Part shown: piece by piece, positions 15,145 to 23,565 of the stretch
How positions within the stretch are numbered: position 1 is the first letter of the stretch
Layout: the number at the start of each line of letters is the position of its first letter
Origin: Actinomycetes bacterium
GTDB lineage: Bacteria; Actinomycetota; Acidimicrobiia; Acidimicrobiales; Acidimicrobiaceae
NCBI GenBank assembly: GCA_021822605.1
Contig: JAKAQL010000015.1
Coordinates: 1-40,992 of the forward strand
Length of the DNA stretch: 40,992 bases
Reading direction: 5' to 3'
Notes under the pieces: model-generated
Told to the model about the DNA's origin: nothing
The model's input: only the letters and a program-made list of their open reading frames with translations
The model's database searches: none
Position numbers and translations under genes: made by a program

Positions 15145-16722
15145 TTAGTAACCCGCGATTCCAGCGGCCTCCGACCGAGGGTCTGCGGCGATTATCCAAC
15201 TGTTTGATCGACGTAGCGTTACATGGGCCACTCCAGACTCAGGACTAAATGCGGGAGTCGGTGTGACCACGCCTATCCGTCCAATGAGCTCGTCAAATAT
15301 CGACGATGACAGATGTTCCTCGCAGGTGATGGCAGGCTCTTGAGTCCCGTCATAGGTGTCGAATCCCGACAGGTCCCCCACGGATGTCGAAGTGAAGGCA
15401 AAGCGTGGTTGGACGAGTGCGTCGCTCGGTTCACTCCGATCTCGCAGTGTGGCGGTAATGAGCTGGGCAAGGATACTCGGTTGCCGGTCCCCACCCATCG
15501 TGCCTGCTACGAGAGCGAGGTCACCATTAGCATCCTGGGCCATCATGGGCGAAAGGGTATGTCGAGGACGCGCCTTTGGCTTGAGTTCATTTGCGTCGCC
15601 AGCTATGAGGTTGAAGCCGACTGCTCCTCGGTCGTGGATGAAGATATTGGTGTCAGGCGTCGCGAGGCGAGAACCGAAGGCATGTCCGTTGGACTGGACG
15701 ATCACTACTGCTAGCCCATTCGCATCGATGGCGGTGATTGCGGTCGTGTCTGGACCGGCGGACACGGTGTGGGTGCGAACGACATTGGGACTGACCGTGC
15801 CAGCCAAAACGCTCGCGAGATCAACATTGTCGTGATGATAACCACGCATCCAACTTGTGGTACGAAAAGCTTCGATGAGTTCTATGTACCAGTTGGCATC
15901 ACCGGCAGTAGCGGTGGTACCACTGAGCTGGGCTAATGCGCCAAGAATAAGGAAGCCTGCACTTGGCGCCGGGTTAGTTGTGAGCACATGTCCAAAGATG
16001 TTAGCCTCTAGTGGCGTAGCGAACCTAGCGATAGGTCTGGCTAGGTCATCGGGTCGGAAGACGCCGTCACTCAGCTTCATCAGCTCTGCACCGAATTCAC
16101 CGGCATAAAATCCCTCGCGTCCGAGTTTCGATATTGCGAGAAGGGTCCGCGCAACACCTGGGCGCCGGACGAGGGGCGTGGTACCCGCCATCGTGCCGAG
16201 GAAGCCACCGAGTTCAGCTCCGGAAGCAAGGCCGCGGATCTGTTCAAAATTCCGTCGCAATCGACTGGACGCGGGGAATCCATCGGTAGCGTAGCTGACG
16301 GCGATCTCCAGAACTTGGTCGAGTCGAAGCTTGCCAAATTTGTGATGAAGTGCGAGCCATCCGTCGACAGCTCCGGGCACGGTAAGAGCTCCAAGACTCG
16401 AACGTGGAATTGTGCGATGGCCATCAGCTCGCAAGAACTCAGCCGAGGCGCCGGAGCCGGAGGTGCCAATCGCTTGAAGTGACTGCACCTGGGCCGGACC
16501 TCGTGACGACGGCGGCGAGTAGACCAACGCGACGAGATCGCCTCCCAGTCCACACTGGTCGGGGGCGGTTACGGAGAGGACTGCGTTAGCCCCGATGGCG
16601 GCGTCAACTGCCGAGCCGCCGTTGCGTAGTAGGTGGACGGCGGCCTGTGATGCTAACGGATCGATAGAGGACACCGCTGCGTTTGGGAAGAGCTCGCTGA
16701 AAGATGGTGAGAAGTAGGGCAC
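15145..16722 (-). CDS. Gamma-glutamyltransferase family protein
   Basis: This N-terminal nucleophile hydrolase-type protein has the GGT opening AVSSIDPLASQAAVHLLRNG GSAVDAAIG and GLGGDLVALVYSP. The autoprocessing site is DTTAITAID, where E. coli has TTHYSVVD, so the catalytic threonine is kept but the histidine is replaced by alanine. FGSRLATPDTNIF and PRHTLSPMM follow. It should be cut into two subunits. I place the start at GTG 16722, giving 525 residues. The open frame extends to ATG 16878 but the extra 52 residues are AT-rich and unlike the family. No clear signal peptide is visible, so a cytoplasmic role is possible. Confidence 0.85.
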   Translation of the reverse strand: MPYFSPSFSELFPNAAVSSIDPLASQAAVHLLRNGGSAVDAAIGANAVLSVTAPDQCGLGGDLVALVYSPPSSRGPAQVQSLQAIGTSGSGASAEFLRADGHRTIPRSSLGALTVPGAVDGWLALHHKFGKLRLDQVLEIAVSYATDGFPASSRLRRNFEQIRGLASGAELGGFLGTMAGTTPLVRRPGVARTLLAISKLGREGFYAGEFGAELMKLSDGVFRPDDLARPIARFATPLEANIFGHVLTTNPAPSAGFLILGALAQLSGTTATAGDANWYIELIEAFRTTSWMRGYHHDNVDLASVLAGTVSPNVVRTHTVSAGPDTTAITAIDANGLAVVIVQSNGHAFGSRLATPDTNIFIHDRGAVGFNLIAGDANELKPKARPRHTLSPMMAQDANGDLALVAGTMGGDRQPSILAQLITATLRDRSEPSDALVQPRFAFTSTSVGDLSGFDTYDGTQEPAITCEEHLSSSIFDELIGRIGVVTPTPAFSPESGVAHVTLRRSNSWIIAADPRSEAAGIAGY

Positions 16723-16986
16723 TGGCCCTAAGAATAGCCTTTGCCAGGGCCTGTTGCGTCGGTTGGCCGGGTAATCCGCATGGTACAAGGGATGGAGAAT
16801 GAGGATTACTGCTAGTTTCGTGGATTTTGCTGTTGAATCAGCGGAATTGATTCTTGATTTTAATCGATTCGCTTGCATGATCGGTGTGCATGCTCTAGCA
16901 TGGGATCGGGGTAGTTTTTCTACATTGTCCCACCGTGGTTTCTGTCGCCAGCGTTGTCTGTCGCCAAGAGTGATTGAGGAGTAAAT

Positions 16987-18042
16987 ATGGTTCAGTCAAT
17001 CGGCCTTCCTAAGGAGATCAAGGACGGAGAGCGAAGAGTAGCGCTTGATCCTTCTGCGGTGAAGTCTTGCGTTCAGGCCGGGTTTGCGGTGTGGGTAGAG
17101 ACGAATGCCGGCGTTGGTGCTGGTTTCACGAACGCCGATTACGAGGCGGTTGGGGCCAAGATCACCCCAAATGCCAAGGAAACATGGGCTGCGGATCTTG
17201 TTGTGAAGGTCAAGGAGCCGCAGGAGTCTGAGTGGGGGTTTTTCCGAAAGGACCTCACACTCTTCGCCTATCTCCATCTGGCTGCTGAACCAGCACTTGC
17301 CAAGGCTCTGGTGGATAGCGGTATCGATGCGTTCGCATACGAGACATTAGAGGAGAAGGGTGGCCTTCCCCTGCTTGCTCCCATGAGTGAGGTAGCCGGT
17401 CGCACGGCCGCTATCGTTGGTGCTCATTACCTTGCCAGTGGGTCTGGAGTTCTCCTTGGAGGATCGGCTGGAGTCCCACCGGCGCGCGTTGTCGTCATTG
17501 GCATGGGCGTAGCGGGAACCATGGCAGCTCGCGGTGCCCGGGGAATGGATGCTGAAGTCACCGGGGTGGATATCGATCTTCATCGGCTCTACATGGCACA
17601 GCAGGAGGGTACGGTAACTGCTACCCTCGCAAGTTCCGAACATGCGATCAGTGAGGCGGTTAGAGAGGCTGACCTCGTTGTAGGCGCTGCATTGGTGACC
17701 GGTGCGAAGGCACCAAAACTGGTATTGCGCGACCATATTGCAAGCATGAGGCCAGGTTCCGTAGTTGTGGATCTTGCGATCGACCAAGGTGGTTGTATCG
17801 AGACATCTCGGCCAACCTCGCATTCAGCGCCGATCTACGAGGAGTTGGGTGTCATCCACTATTGCGTGACGAACGTGCCCGGCCAGTACCCGAAGACGGC
17901 GTCAAGAGCACTGTCGGCGGCGGTGGCTCCAAAGCTTGTTCGGCTGGCGAGAGATCCTCAGGATCCAGCTTTGACTGGCTCGCTTAATGTTGCCAAGGGG
18001 GAGATCGTGCATCCAGTCGTGGCCAAGGCCCTCGGCCAGTAA
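16987..18042 (+). CDS. ald: Alanine dehydrogenase
   Basis: This 351-residue enzyme matches alanine dehydrogenase over its full length. It opens IGLPKEIKDGERRVAL, has VKVKEPQ and YLHLAA with the expected catalytic lysine (74-76) and His97. The nucleotide-binding motif is VVVIGMGVAGTMAA (GMGVAG 172-177). It ends with the NVPGQYPKTAS signature. The enzyme interconverts alanine and pyruvate plus ammonia with NAD. TTGAGGAG precedes ATG 16987. Its place beside two pyruvate- or glutamate-type aminotransferases suggests it recycles the amino acceptor. It probably forms a unit with the FAD oxidase and aminotransferase genes that follow. Confidence 0.95.
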   Translation: MVQSIGLPKEIKDGERRVALDPSAVKSCVQAGFAVWVETNAGVGAGFTNADYEAVGAKITPNAKETWAADLVVKVKEPQESEWGFFRKDLTLFAYLHLAAEPALAKALVDSGIDAFAYETLEEKGGLPLLAPMSEVAGRTAAIVGAHYLASGSGVLLGGSAGVPPARVVVIGMGVAGTMAARGARGMDAEVTGVDIDLHRLYMAQQEGTVTATLASSEHAISEAVREADLVVGAALVTGAKAPKLVLRDHIASMRPGSVVVDLAIDQGGCIETSRPTSHSAPIYEELGVIHYCVTNVPGQYPKTASRALSAAVAPKLVRLARDPQDPALTGSLNVAKGEIVHPVVAKALGQ

Positions 18043-18072
18043 CAGCGTTTTCTGGTGATTGTGCGATAGCCC

Positions 18073-19425
18073 GTGAGGACTTCTCCAAGCTTTTGGTTAC
18101 GGCAGCTGGGTTCTGACATTCCCAGGCGGGCTCCGCTACAATCACCGATACAGGTCGACGTGGCGATCGTTGGTGGGGGCCTGACAGGTTTGTGGACAGC
18201 ACGGTACCTCGCAGAATTGGATCCCACTCTTCGGATTGTCGTTTTGGAGCGCGACTATGTTGGGTTTGGTGCCTCGGGTCGCAACGGCGGTTGGGTGTCG
18301 AGTCTCTTCCCTGTCCCGGCATCGAAGGTGAAGCGGTTGTACGGTGCTGAACTCGCAGACGACCTATGGCGTGCACTCGAAGAGACGGTTGACGAGGTGG
18401 CTCAGCAGGTAGGTCAGCTCAGCATCCGGTGCGATTTCACGAAGGCAGGCACACTCCTCCTCGCCAGAGACCGGGTGCAGTGGCAACGTTTGCAGGAAGA
18501 AGCCCCAAGCGATACTGCCTTACTGGACGCGCGTGGCGCTAATCGTTACTTGGTGGCCGGACAGGTCATCGGTGCCGTACATCAGCCCCAGTGTGCCACG
18601 GTACAACCGGCAAAGTTAGTGCGGGGCCTTGCCGATCGACTCGAGGAGTTTGGCGTTCGCATCTACGAGGACACCGATGTTACCAGTATTGGCGATCATG
18701 GGTTGGTTGCGAATGGGCAGAAGGTGAAGGCGGATGCGATCGTCCTCGCAACCGAGTCGTACACCGCTCAGTTTTCCGATTGGCACCGACTGGTTCTACC
18801 CCTGTATTCGATGATGGTAGTTACAGCTCCATTGAGTGACTCGCAGTACGAAGCGATCGGGAGTCCTCGACTTGGTTTGAGTTTTGCAGATGAGCGGAAT
18901 CTGGTGATCTATGGACAGATCACCGCTGATAGGCGGATTGCCTTCGGTGGCCGAGGTGCCCCCTACGGTTATGGTTCAGCGATCACCCCAGCACCTGAGC
19001 GAGGGAAAGGTATGCGTCAGCGGCTTGAACAGACACTGTTGGAGCTGTTACCTGGGCTTGGTGGGATCGAGTTTACTGACTTTTGGGGAGGTACCCTCGG
19101 GGTGACGAGAGATTGGTTCCCGCGAATCGATGCCGATCAGACGTCTGGCCTTATCAAAGTCTATGGGTATGCCGGCGACGGCGTGGCGATGACAAATCTC
19201 ATGGGAAGGCTAGTTGCTCAAAAGCTGATCTCCCCTCAGGAGCTCCCGGCGGTGCATGCGATCTTTGAGCGAGCGCCGCGTCAGTGGGAACCGGAACCTC
19301 TGCGCTACCTAGGCATCAACGCGGGATTGGCCATGACTCAACTTGTCGATAGCTGCGAACAACGGGGTATCCCCACATGGTTTCTTGACACAGTGAGGCG
19401 TGCTTTGATCGGTCAAGTCGGATAA
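18073..19425 (+). CDS. DAO-type FAD amine/amino-acid oxidase (gamma-glutamylputrescine oxidase-like)
   Basis: This 450-residue flavoprotein starts with a dinucleotide-binding motif, VDVAIVGGGLTGLWTARYL, at about 27-45. GFGASGRNGGWVSSLFP follows, a pattern shared with PuuB-like oxidases. The C-terminal part has FTDFWGGTLGVTRDWFPR and GYAGDGVAMTNLMGRL. Family members oxidise secondary or primary amines such as gamma-glutamylputrescine. No glutamylpolyamine synthetase is present in the window, so the substrate may be a free amine. The start GTG 18073 lies 30 bp after ald. It is followed 33 bp later by the aminotransferase gene. Confidence 0.85.
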   Translation: MRTSPSFWLRQLGSDIPRRAPLQSPIQVDVAIVGGGLTGLWTARYLAELDPTLRIVVLERDYVGFGASGRNGGWVSSLFPVPASKVKRLYGAELADDLWRALEETVDEVAQQVGQLSIRCDFTKAGTLLLARDRVQWQRLQEEAPSDTALLDARGANRYLVAGQVIGAVHQPQCATVQPAKLVRGLADRLEEFGVRIYEDTDVTSIGDHGLVANGQKVKADAIVLATESYTAQFSDWHRLVLPLYSMMVVTAPLSDSQYEAIGSPRLGLSFADERNLVIYGQITADRRIAFGGRGAPYGYGSAITPAPERGKGMRQRLEQTLLELLPGLGGIEFTDFWGGTLGVTRDWFPRIDADQTSGLIKVYGYAGDGVAMTNLMGRLVAQKLISPQELPAVHAIFERAPRQWEPEPLRYLGINAGLAMTQLVDSCEQRGIPTWFLDTVRRALIGQVG

Positions 19426-19458
19426 GTTCATTAGGTATCGAAGGACAAAGGAGGAAAG

Positions 19459-20715
19459 ATGGCACATTTAGCACCAGTTTGGTCAAAACTCACCCCGTTG
19501 ACGGTCGTTCGTGGGGAGGGTGCGTACGTTTTTGATAGTGAAGGCGTTCGCTACCTCGATGCAACATCGGGTATTGCGGTGACATCGACAGGTCATAGCC
19601 ACCCTAGGGTTGCACAGGCTATCGCCGACCAGGCACAACTGTTTATCCACGCTCAAGTCAACATCTACACCCATCATCGGCTGCAGGAACTTGCGGACCG
19701 ACTGGAGAACGTCACTCCGGAGGGAATCGATACCTTCTTCTTCAGTAACTCTGGTGCCGAGGCTACGGAAGCTGCAGTGAAGTTGGCACGACAGTACACC
19801 AAGCGTACAAATGTTATCGTATTTCAAGGAAGTTTCCACGGGCGTACTGCTCAGGCGATGGCGATGACTACCTCCCGTACTGGTTACCGTGCTGGGTATC
19901 AGCCGCTTCCAGCTGGCGTTTTTGTCTCCCTGTTCCCTGGCTTCCCGCGCGTAGGCGGTGCCGATGGTACGAGTGTCACACAAGCGATCGACTATCTCGA
20001 TTACTTGTTGGCGGCTCAAACTGCGCCTGGTGAAACTGCAGCGATGGTTATCGAGCCAGTCTTAGGCGAGGGCGGGTATCTGCCAGCTCCTGCTGAGTTT
20101 CTTGAAGCTATTCGCGAACGCTGTACTCGGTATGGCATTTTGTTTGTAGCTGATGAGGTGCAAACTGGGTTTGGGCGGACAGGGCGTATGTTTGCTGTTG
20201 AGCATGCCGGAGTAACTCCAGATATTCTCGTCATGGCCAAAGGTATCGCATCGGGCTTCCCATTTTCGGGAATCGGATCCTCCTATGACATCATGAAGGA
20301 GTGGACCGTTGGAAGCCATGGCGGGACCTATGGTGCGAATCCCATAGGCGTCGCGGCAGCCATTGCAACCCTTGACGTCATAGAGGAGGAAGGTCTAGTG
20401 GCGAACGCCGCCCAGCGGGGAGCGCAGCTCAGTGAAGGGCTGCGGCAGATTGCTGAGTCTCGTAAAGAGATTGGGAAGATTCGCTCATTGGGCTTAATGG
20501 TCGGAGTAGAGATTGTTGACCCGGTGACCGGTGCCCCAGATCCAGGGCGCACCGCTGCCATTTTGAAAGAGCTGTTCACGACTCACCACATTATTGCCAT
20601 GAACGCAGGGACTTTTGGCAATATCATACGGTGGATGCCTCCATTAATCGTCTCCCAGGAGCAGATCGACACCATCCTAAGTGGTTTTCGAGCATCGGTG
20701 GAGGCAACTGCCTGA
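19459..20715 (+). CDS. gabT: 4-aminobutyrate-type aminotransferase
   Basis: This 418-residue class III aminotransferase has FHGRT (127-130), IEPVLGEGGY, the cofactor-binding ADEVQTGFGRTG with D232, and the PLP lysine K261 in MAKGIASGFPFSG. The residue pattern best fits 4-aminobutyrate or acetylornithine aminotransferase. The setting beside an aminobutyraldehyde-type dehydrogenase favours GABA as substrate. AAAGGAGGAAAG precedes ATG 19459. The gene ends 165 bp before a large bidirectional terminator. Confidence 0.85.
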   Translation: MAHLAPVWSKLTPLTVVRGEGAYVFDSEGVRYLDATSGIAVTSTGHSHPRVAQAIADQAQLFIHAQVNIYTHHRLQELADRLENVTPEGIDTFFFSNSGAEATEAAVKLARQYTKRTNVIVFQGSFHGRTAQAMAMTTSRTGYRAGYQPLPAGVFVSLFPGFPRVGGADGTSVTQAIDYLDYLLAAQTAPGETAAMVIEPVLGEGGYLPAPAEFLEAIRERCTRYGILFVADEVQTGFGRTGRMFAVEHAGVTPDILVMAKGIASGFPFSGIGSSYDIMKEWTVGSHGGTYGANPIGVAAAIATLDVIEEEGLVANAAQRGAQLSEGLRQIAESRKEIGKIRSLGLMVGVEIVDPVTGAPDPGRTAAILKELFTTHHIIAMNAGTFGNIIRWMPPLIVSQEQIDTILSGFRASVEATA

Positions 20716-20879
20716 AGGAGCTGTATGCCCACTGTGGTCCATTGAGGGCGGATGCGAGGTCAGCACTACGAAGGTTGACCAGGCGTTCCGAGACGAGGTC
20801 GGCTGGAGCTAGTCAATGCGAATGTTAACCCGTTGGGTCGGTCCGAGTTCAGTTGGTTGATGGATTTCAGGTCTTCCAC

Positions 20880-20913
20880 AACAAGGCCCTGGCGGTTTCG
20901 CCAGGGCCTTGTT
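20880..20913. terminator. Bidirectional terminator between convergent genes
   Basis: A perfect 15-bp stem, 20880-20894 against 20899-20913, is closed by the 4-base loop GTTT. It lies between the convergent aminotransferase (ends 20715) and aldehyde dehydrogenase (ends 20989) genes. No long T tract follows on either strand, so its efficiency is uncertain. Confidence 0.85.
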
Positions 20914-20988
20914 GCTATCAATTACCTAAGACCACTAGATGGTCGACCAGGGGTTACTCCTGTCCTGTCCAGCGAGTGTGTGAGTGGT

Positions 20989-22419
20989 TCAATCCTTGCC
21001 GGTGTAGCTCATCACGTGCTTGATGCGGGTGTAGTCCTCAAACCCATACATTGAGAGGTCCTTACCATAGCCGGAGTGTTTGAACCCGCCATGTGGCATC
21101 TCCCCAACAATTGGTATGTGTGTATTGATCCAAACGGCACCAAAGTCCAGATTACGCGAGACTCGCAGCGCGGTCCCATGATCACGGGTCCAGACGCTCG
21201 AGGCGAGGCCATACTCGACATCGTTCGCGAGTCGAACCGCCTCCTCCTCGGTGTCAAACGTCTGTACGGTAATAATTGGACCAAAGATCTCATTGCGGAT
21301 GATCTCGTCCTCTTGCCGGAGGTTGTCAACGACGGTCGCAGGAAAGAAATAGCCGTTACGGTCTAGCCGAACACCACCTGCGGTCACCTTAGCATGGCTG
21401 GGCAGTCGATCGACGAGTCCGAGAATCCTGTCATATTGGTTGATGTTGTTGAGTGGGCCAAAGTAGGCGTCCTCCTTGGGTGCTCCCGTTTTCGTATCGG
21501 CGGCCGCCTTGGACAGCGCCTCCACGAAGGCGTCATGCACTCCGCGTTGAACCAGCACTCGCGCTGCGGCGGTGCAGTCCTGCCCCGCATTGAAGAAGCC
21601 TGCTCCTGCTATGCCTTCGGCAGCTCGTGCAACATCTGCGTCGTCGAATACGATGACGGGAGCGTTGCCACCAAGTTCGAGGTGTACACGTTTGACGTCT
21701 GACGCAGCCGCCATGGCAACTTCTCTCCCAGCGCGAAGCGAACCGGTAATCGCAACCAACTGCGGTGTCTTGTGGCTCACCAGTAGCCGTCCGGTATCTC
21801 GATCACCGAGAACGACGTTGAAGACGCCGGATGGAAAGATCTCACCGATGAGACGGGCGAGAATAGTCGAGCTCGCGGGCGTCGTGTCTGAGGGCTTAAG
21901 AACCAGCGTGTTGCCGGCAGCCAACGCGGGACCGATCTTCCAGATGGCCATCATCATGGGATAGTTCCAGGGTGTCACTGCAGCGCACACCCCGATGGGC
22001 TCACGACGGATAAATGAGGTGTGGTTGGCCATGTACTCGCCAGCGCTCTTTCCCTCAAGGTTACGAGCCGCGGCAGCAAAAAAGCGGATCTGATCCGCCA
22101 TCGGAGGAATCTCTTCGCTCATAGTTAGCCCGACTGGTTTCCCGGTGTTAGTGGTCTCCGCTTCAACGAGTTCCTCCGCATGCTCTTCGATGGCGTCGGC
22201 CAATCGGATGAGCATGAGGCTCCGCTGTGAGGGTGTTGAGTCCCTCCAGCTTTCGAAGGCCTCCGCAGCACTCTGGAAGGCGAGGTCGATATCGGCCTCT
22301 CGCGAAGCGGGAGATGTTGCGTACACCTCTCCTGTGGACGGGTTCACGATCTTCATGGTCTCATCGGATTTCGCCTCGACGAAATTGCCTCCGATATAGT
22401 TTTGGAACTGTTCGCTCAT
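20989..22419 (-). CDS. Aldehyde dehydrogenase, probable 4-aminobutyraldehyde dehydrogenase
   Basis: This 476-residue NAD(P)-dependent aldehyde dehydrogenase has a complete catalytic set: PWNYPMMM (150-156), KPSDTTPASS, E248 in HLELGGNAPV and the nucleophile C282 in NAGQDCTAAARV. The overall pattern resembles aminobutyraldehyde or betaine aldehyde dehydrogenases (PatD/PuuC-like). It would oxidise 4-aminobutanal to GABA, feeding the aminotransferase across the terminator. AAGGAGGAG stands upstream of ATG 22419. It is divergent from the Lrp-type regulator. Confidence 0.87.
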   Translation of the reverse strand: MSEQFQNYIGGNFVEAKSDETMKIVNPSTGEVYATSPASREADIDLAFQSAAEAFESWRDSTPSQRSLMLIRLADAIEEHAEELVEAETTNTGKPVGLTMSEEIPPMADQIRFFAAAARNLEGKSAGEYMANHTSFIRREPIGVCAAVTPWNYPMMMAIWKIGPALAAGNTLVLKPSDTTPASSTILARLIGEIFPSGVFNVVLGDRDTGRLLVSHKTPQLVAITGSLRAGREVAMAAASDVKRVHLELGGNAPVIVFDDADVARAAEGIAGAGFFNAGQDCTAAARVLVQRGVHDAFVEALSKAAADTKTGAPKEDAYFGPLNNINQYDRILGLVDRLPSHAKVTAGGVRLDRNGYFFPATVVDNLRQEDEIIRNEIFGPIITVQTFDTEEEAVRLANDVEYGLASSVWTRDHGTALRVSRNLDFGAVWINTHIPIVGEMPHGGFKHSGYGKDLSMYGFEDYTRIKHVMSYTGKD

Positions 22420-22853
22420 GGACTACCTACTCCTCCTTGCTGAGCCATACCGATAGAGCTGGCTTTTGATCTGCAGGTCGATGGTGCAACACAATCCCTA
22501 CCGTCAACTGTGGAGCCACCTGAGCCTGCCCTCTTCCTACACTACACCATCTGAGGCTGCGTCGGAGGTGCTACGATGGAAATCGCGGAATTTTTATGGA
22601 ATTATTGCGTATTCGGTTGACATAGCATAGAAAATGGTCAAGAATAGTTGTGTGGCCGCGACGTGGTATAGCTCGTGCAACTTTATGAGTCTCAGCAGGG
22701 TTGCTGTTTAGCCTATGGTGAGCGAGCCTTGCGAGGTGTGACTGTCAGAGGAGGTGGACCTGTCGTTGGTTGTCGTCGAGTGTTAGGATGCTGGTCAAGT
22801 CGTTCCACCGTTGGAAGGTGGCTGCGGAGATGACAGGAGAGGGGGAGTGACGG
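22420..22853. promoter_or_regulatory. 434-bp divergent intergenic region, aldehyde dehydrogenase / Lrp regulator
   Basis: No gene is supported here. TTGACA at 22617-22622 is followed 17 bp later by AAGAAT, a possible + strand promoter in a locally AT-rich part. A small hairpin, CCACC/GGTGG, lies near 22805-22821, just before the regulator. The length suits control of both directions by the Lrp-type protein. Confidence 0.4.
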
Positions 22854-23405
22854 TTGGCAAGTCGTAGTGAAGCTGGAAGGACTGAGCGTACCTTCCCGCT
22901 GATACGTGGCCAGGGATTACCACCGATCCGAGAACAGGGGTCGAAAGCGCAACTGGCGATGACGCTTGATGTGACATCGAAGCGTCTGATCGAACTGTTG
23001 CAGGAGGATGGTCGCGCGTCCTATGCGGCACTCGCCAAGGTGGTGGGTCTATCCGAGGCGGCAGTCCGTCAGCGGGTCCAACGGCTCATTGACAACGGTG
23101 TCATGCAGATCGTGGCGGTAACCGACCCCACGAGAGTTGGTTTCATGCGACAGGCCATGGTCGGGCTGAAGGTGACTGGTGACTTGTCGTCCGTCGCCGC
23201 GCAGTGCGCCGCCCTGCCGGAGGTCGACTATGTAGTGATCGCCGCCGGCCGGTATGATCTGCTCCTTGAGGTGGTGTGCGAGAATGATGAACACCTCCTC
23301 GAACTGATGAGCGATCGCATTCGGACACTGGAGGGCGTTGTTTCGGCTGAGGTGAATGTATATCTCAAGCTGGAGAAACAGACCTACAGCTGGGGGACAC
23401 GTTAG
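22854..23405 (+). CDS. Lrp/AsnC-family transcription regulator
   Basis: This 183-residue protein has an N-terminal helix-turn-helix (TSKRLIELLQEDGRASYAAL through AVRQRVQRLIDNG, about residues 40-82) and a C-terminal RAM-type domain. The latter includes VAVTDPTRVGFMRQAMVGL and YDLLLEVVCENDEHLLELM. Members bind small molecules such as amino acids and control nearby catabolic genes. TTG 22854 lies eight bases after a G-rich site (22835-22846) and gives a 35-residue N-terminal extension. ATG 22959 would give a typical Lrp-size protein and is a serious alternative. Likely targets are the flanking dehydrogenase and aminotransferase genes. Confidence 0.88.
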   Translation: MASRSEAGRTERTFPLIRGQGLPPIREQGSKAQLAMTLDVTSKRLIELLQEDGRASYAALAKVVGLSEAAVRQRVQRLIDNGVMQIVAVTDPTRVGFMRQAMVGLKVTGDLSSVAAQCAALPEVDYVVIAAGRYDLLLEVVCENDEHLLELMSDRIRTLEGVVSAEVNVYLKLEKQTYSWGTR

Positions 23406-23565
23406 TGGCCAAGGATGATTGACGGTTGATAGCTGTGGTGCGTTCTGCTATCGTGGCACCGTAGAGGCCCAGAGACCGTTTTGGAAGATTTCGCACAAAG
23501 CGGAACATCGTTTGGTACCAGACAGATGTGGCACAACAAGTGCCCAGACAAGGAGACAAGAGGGA

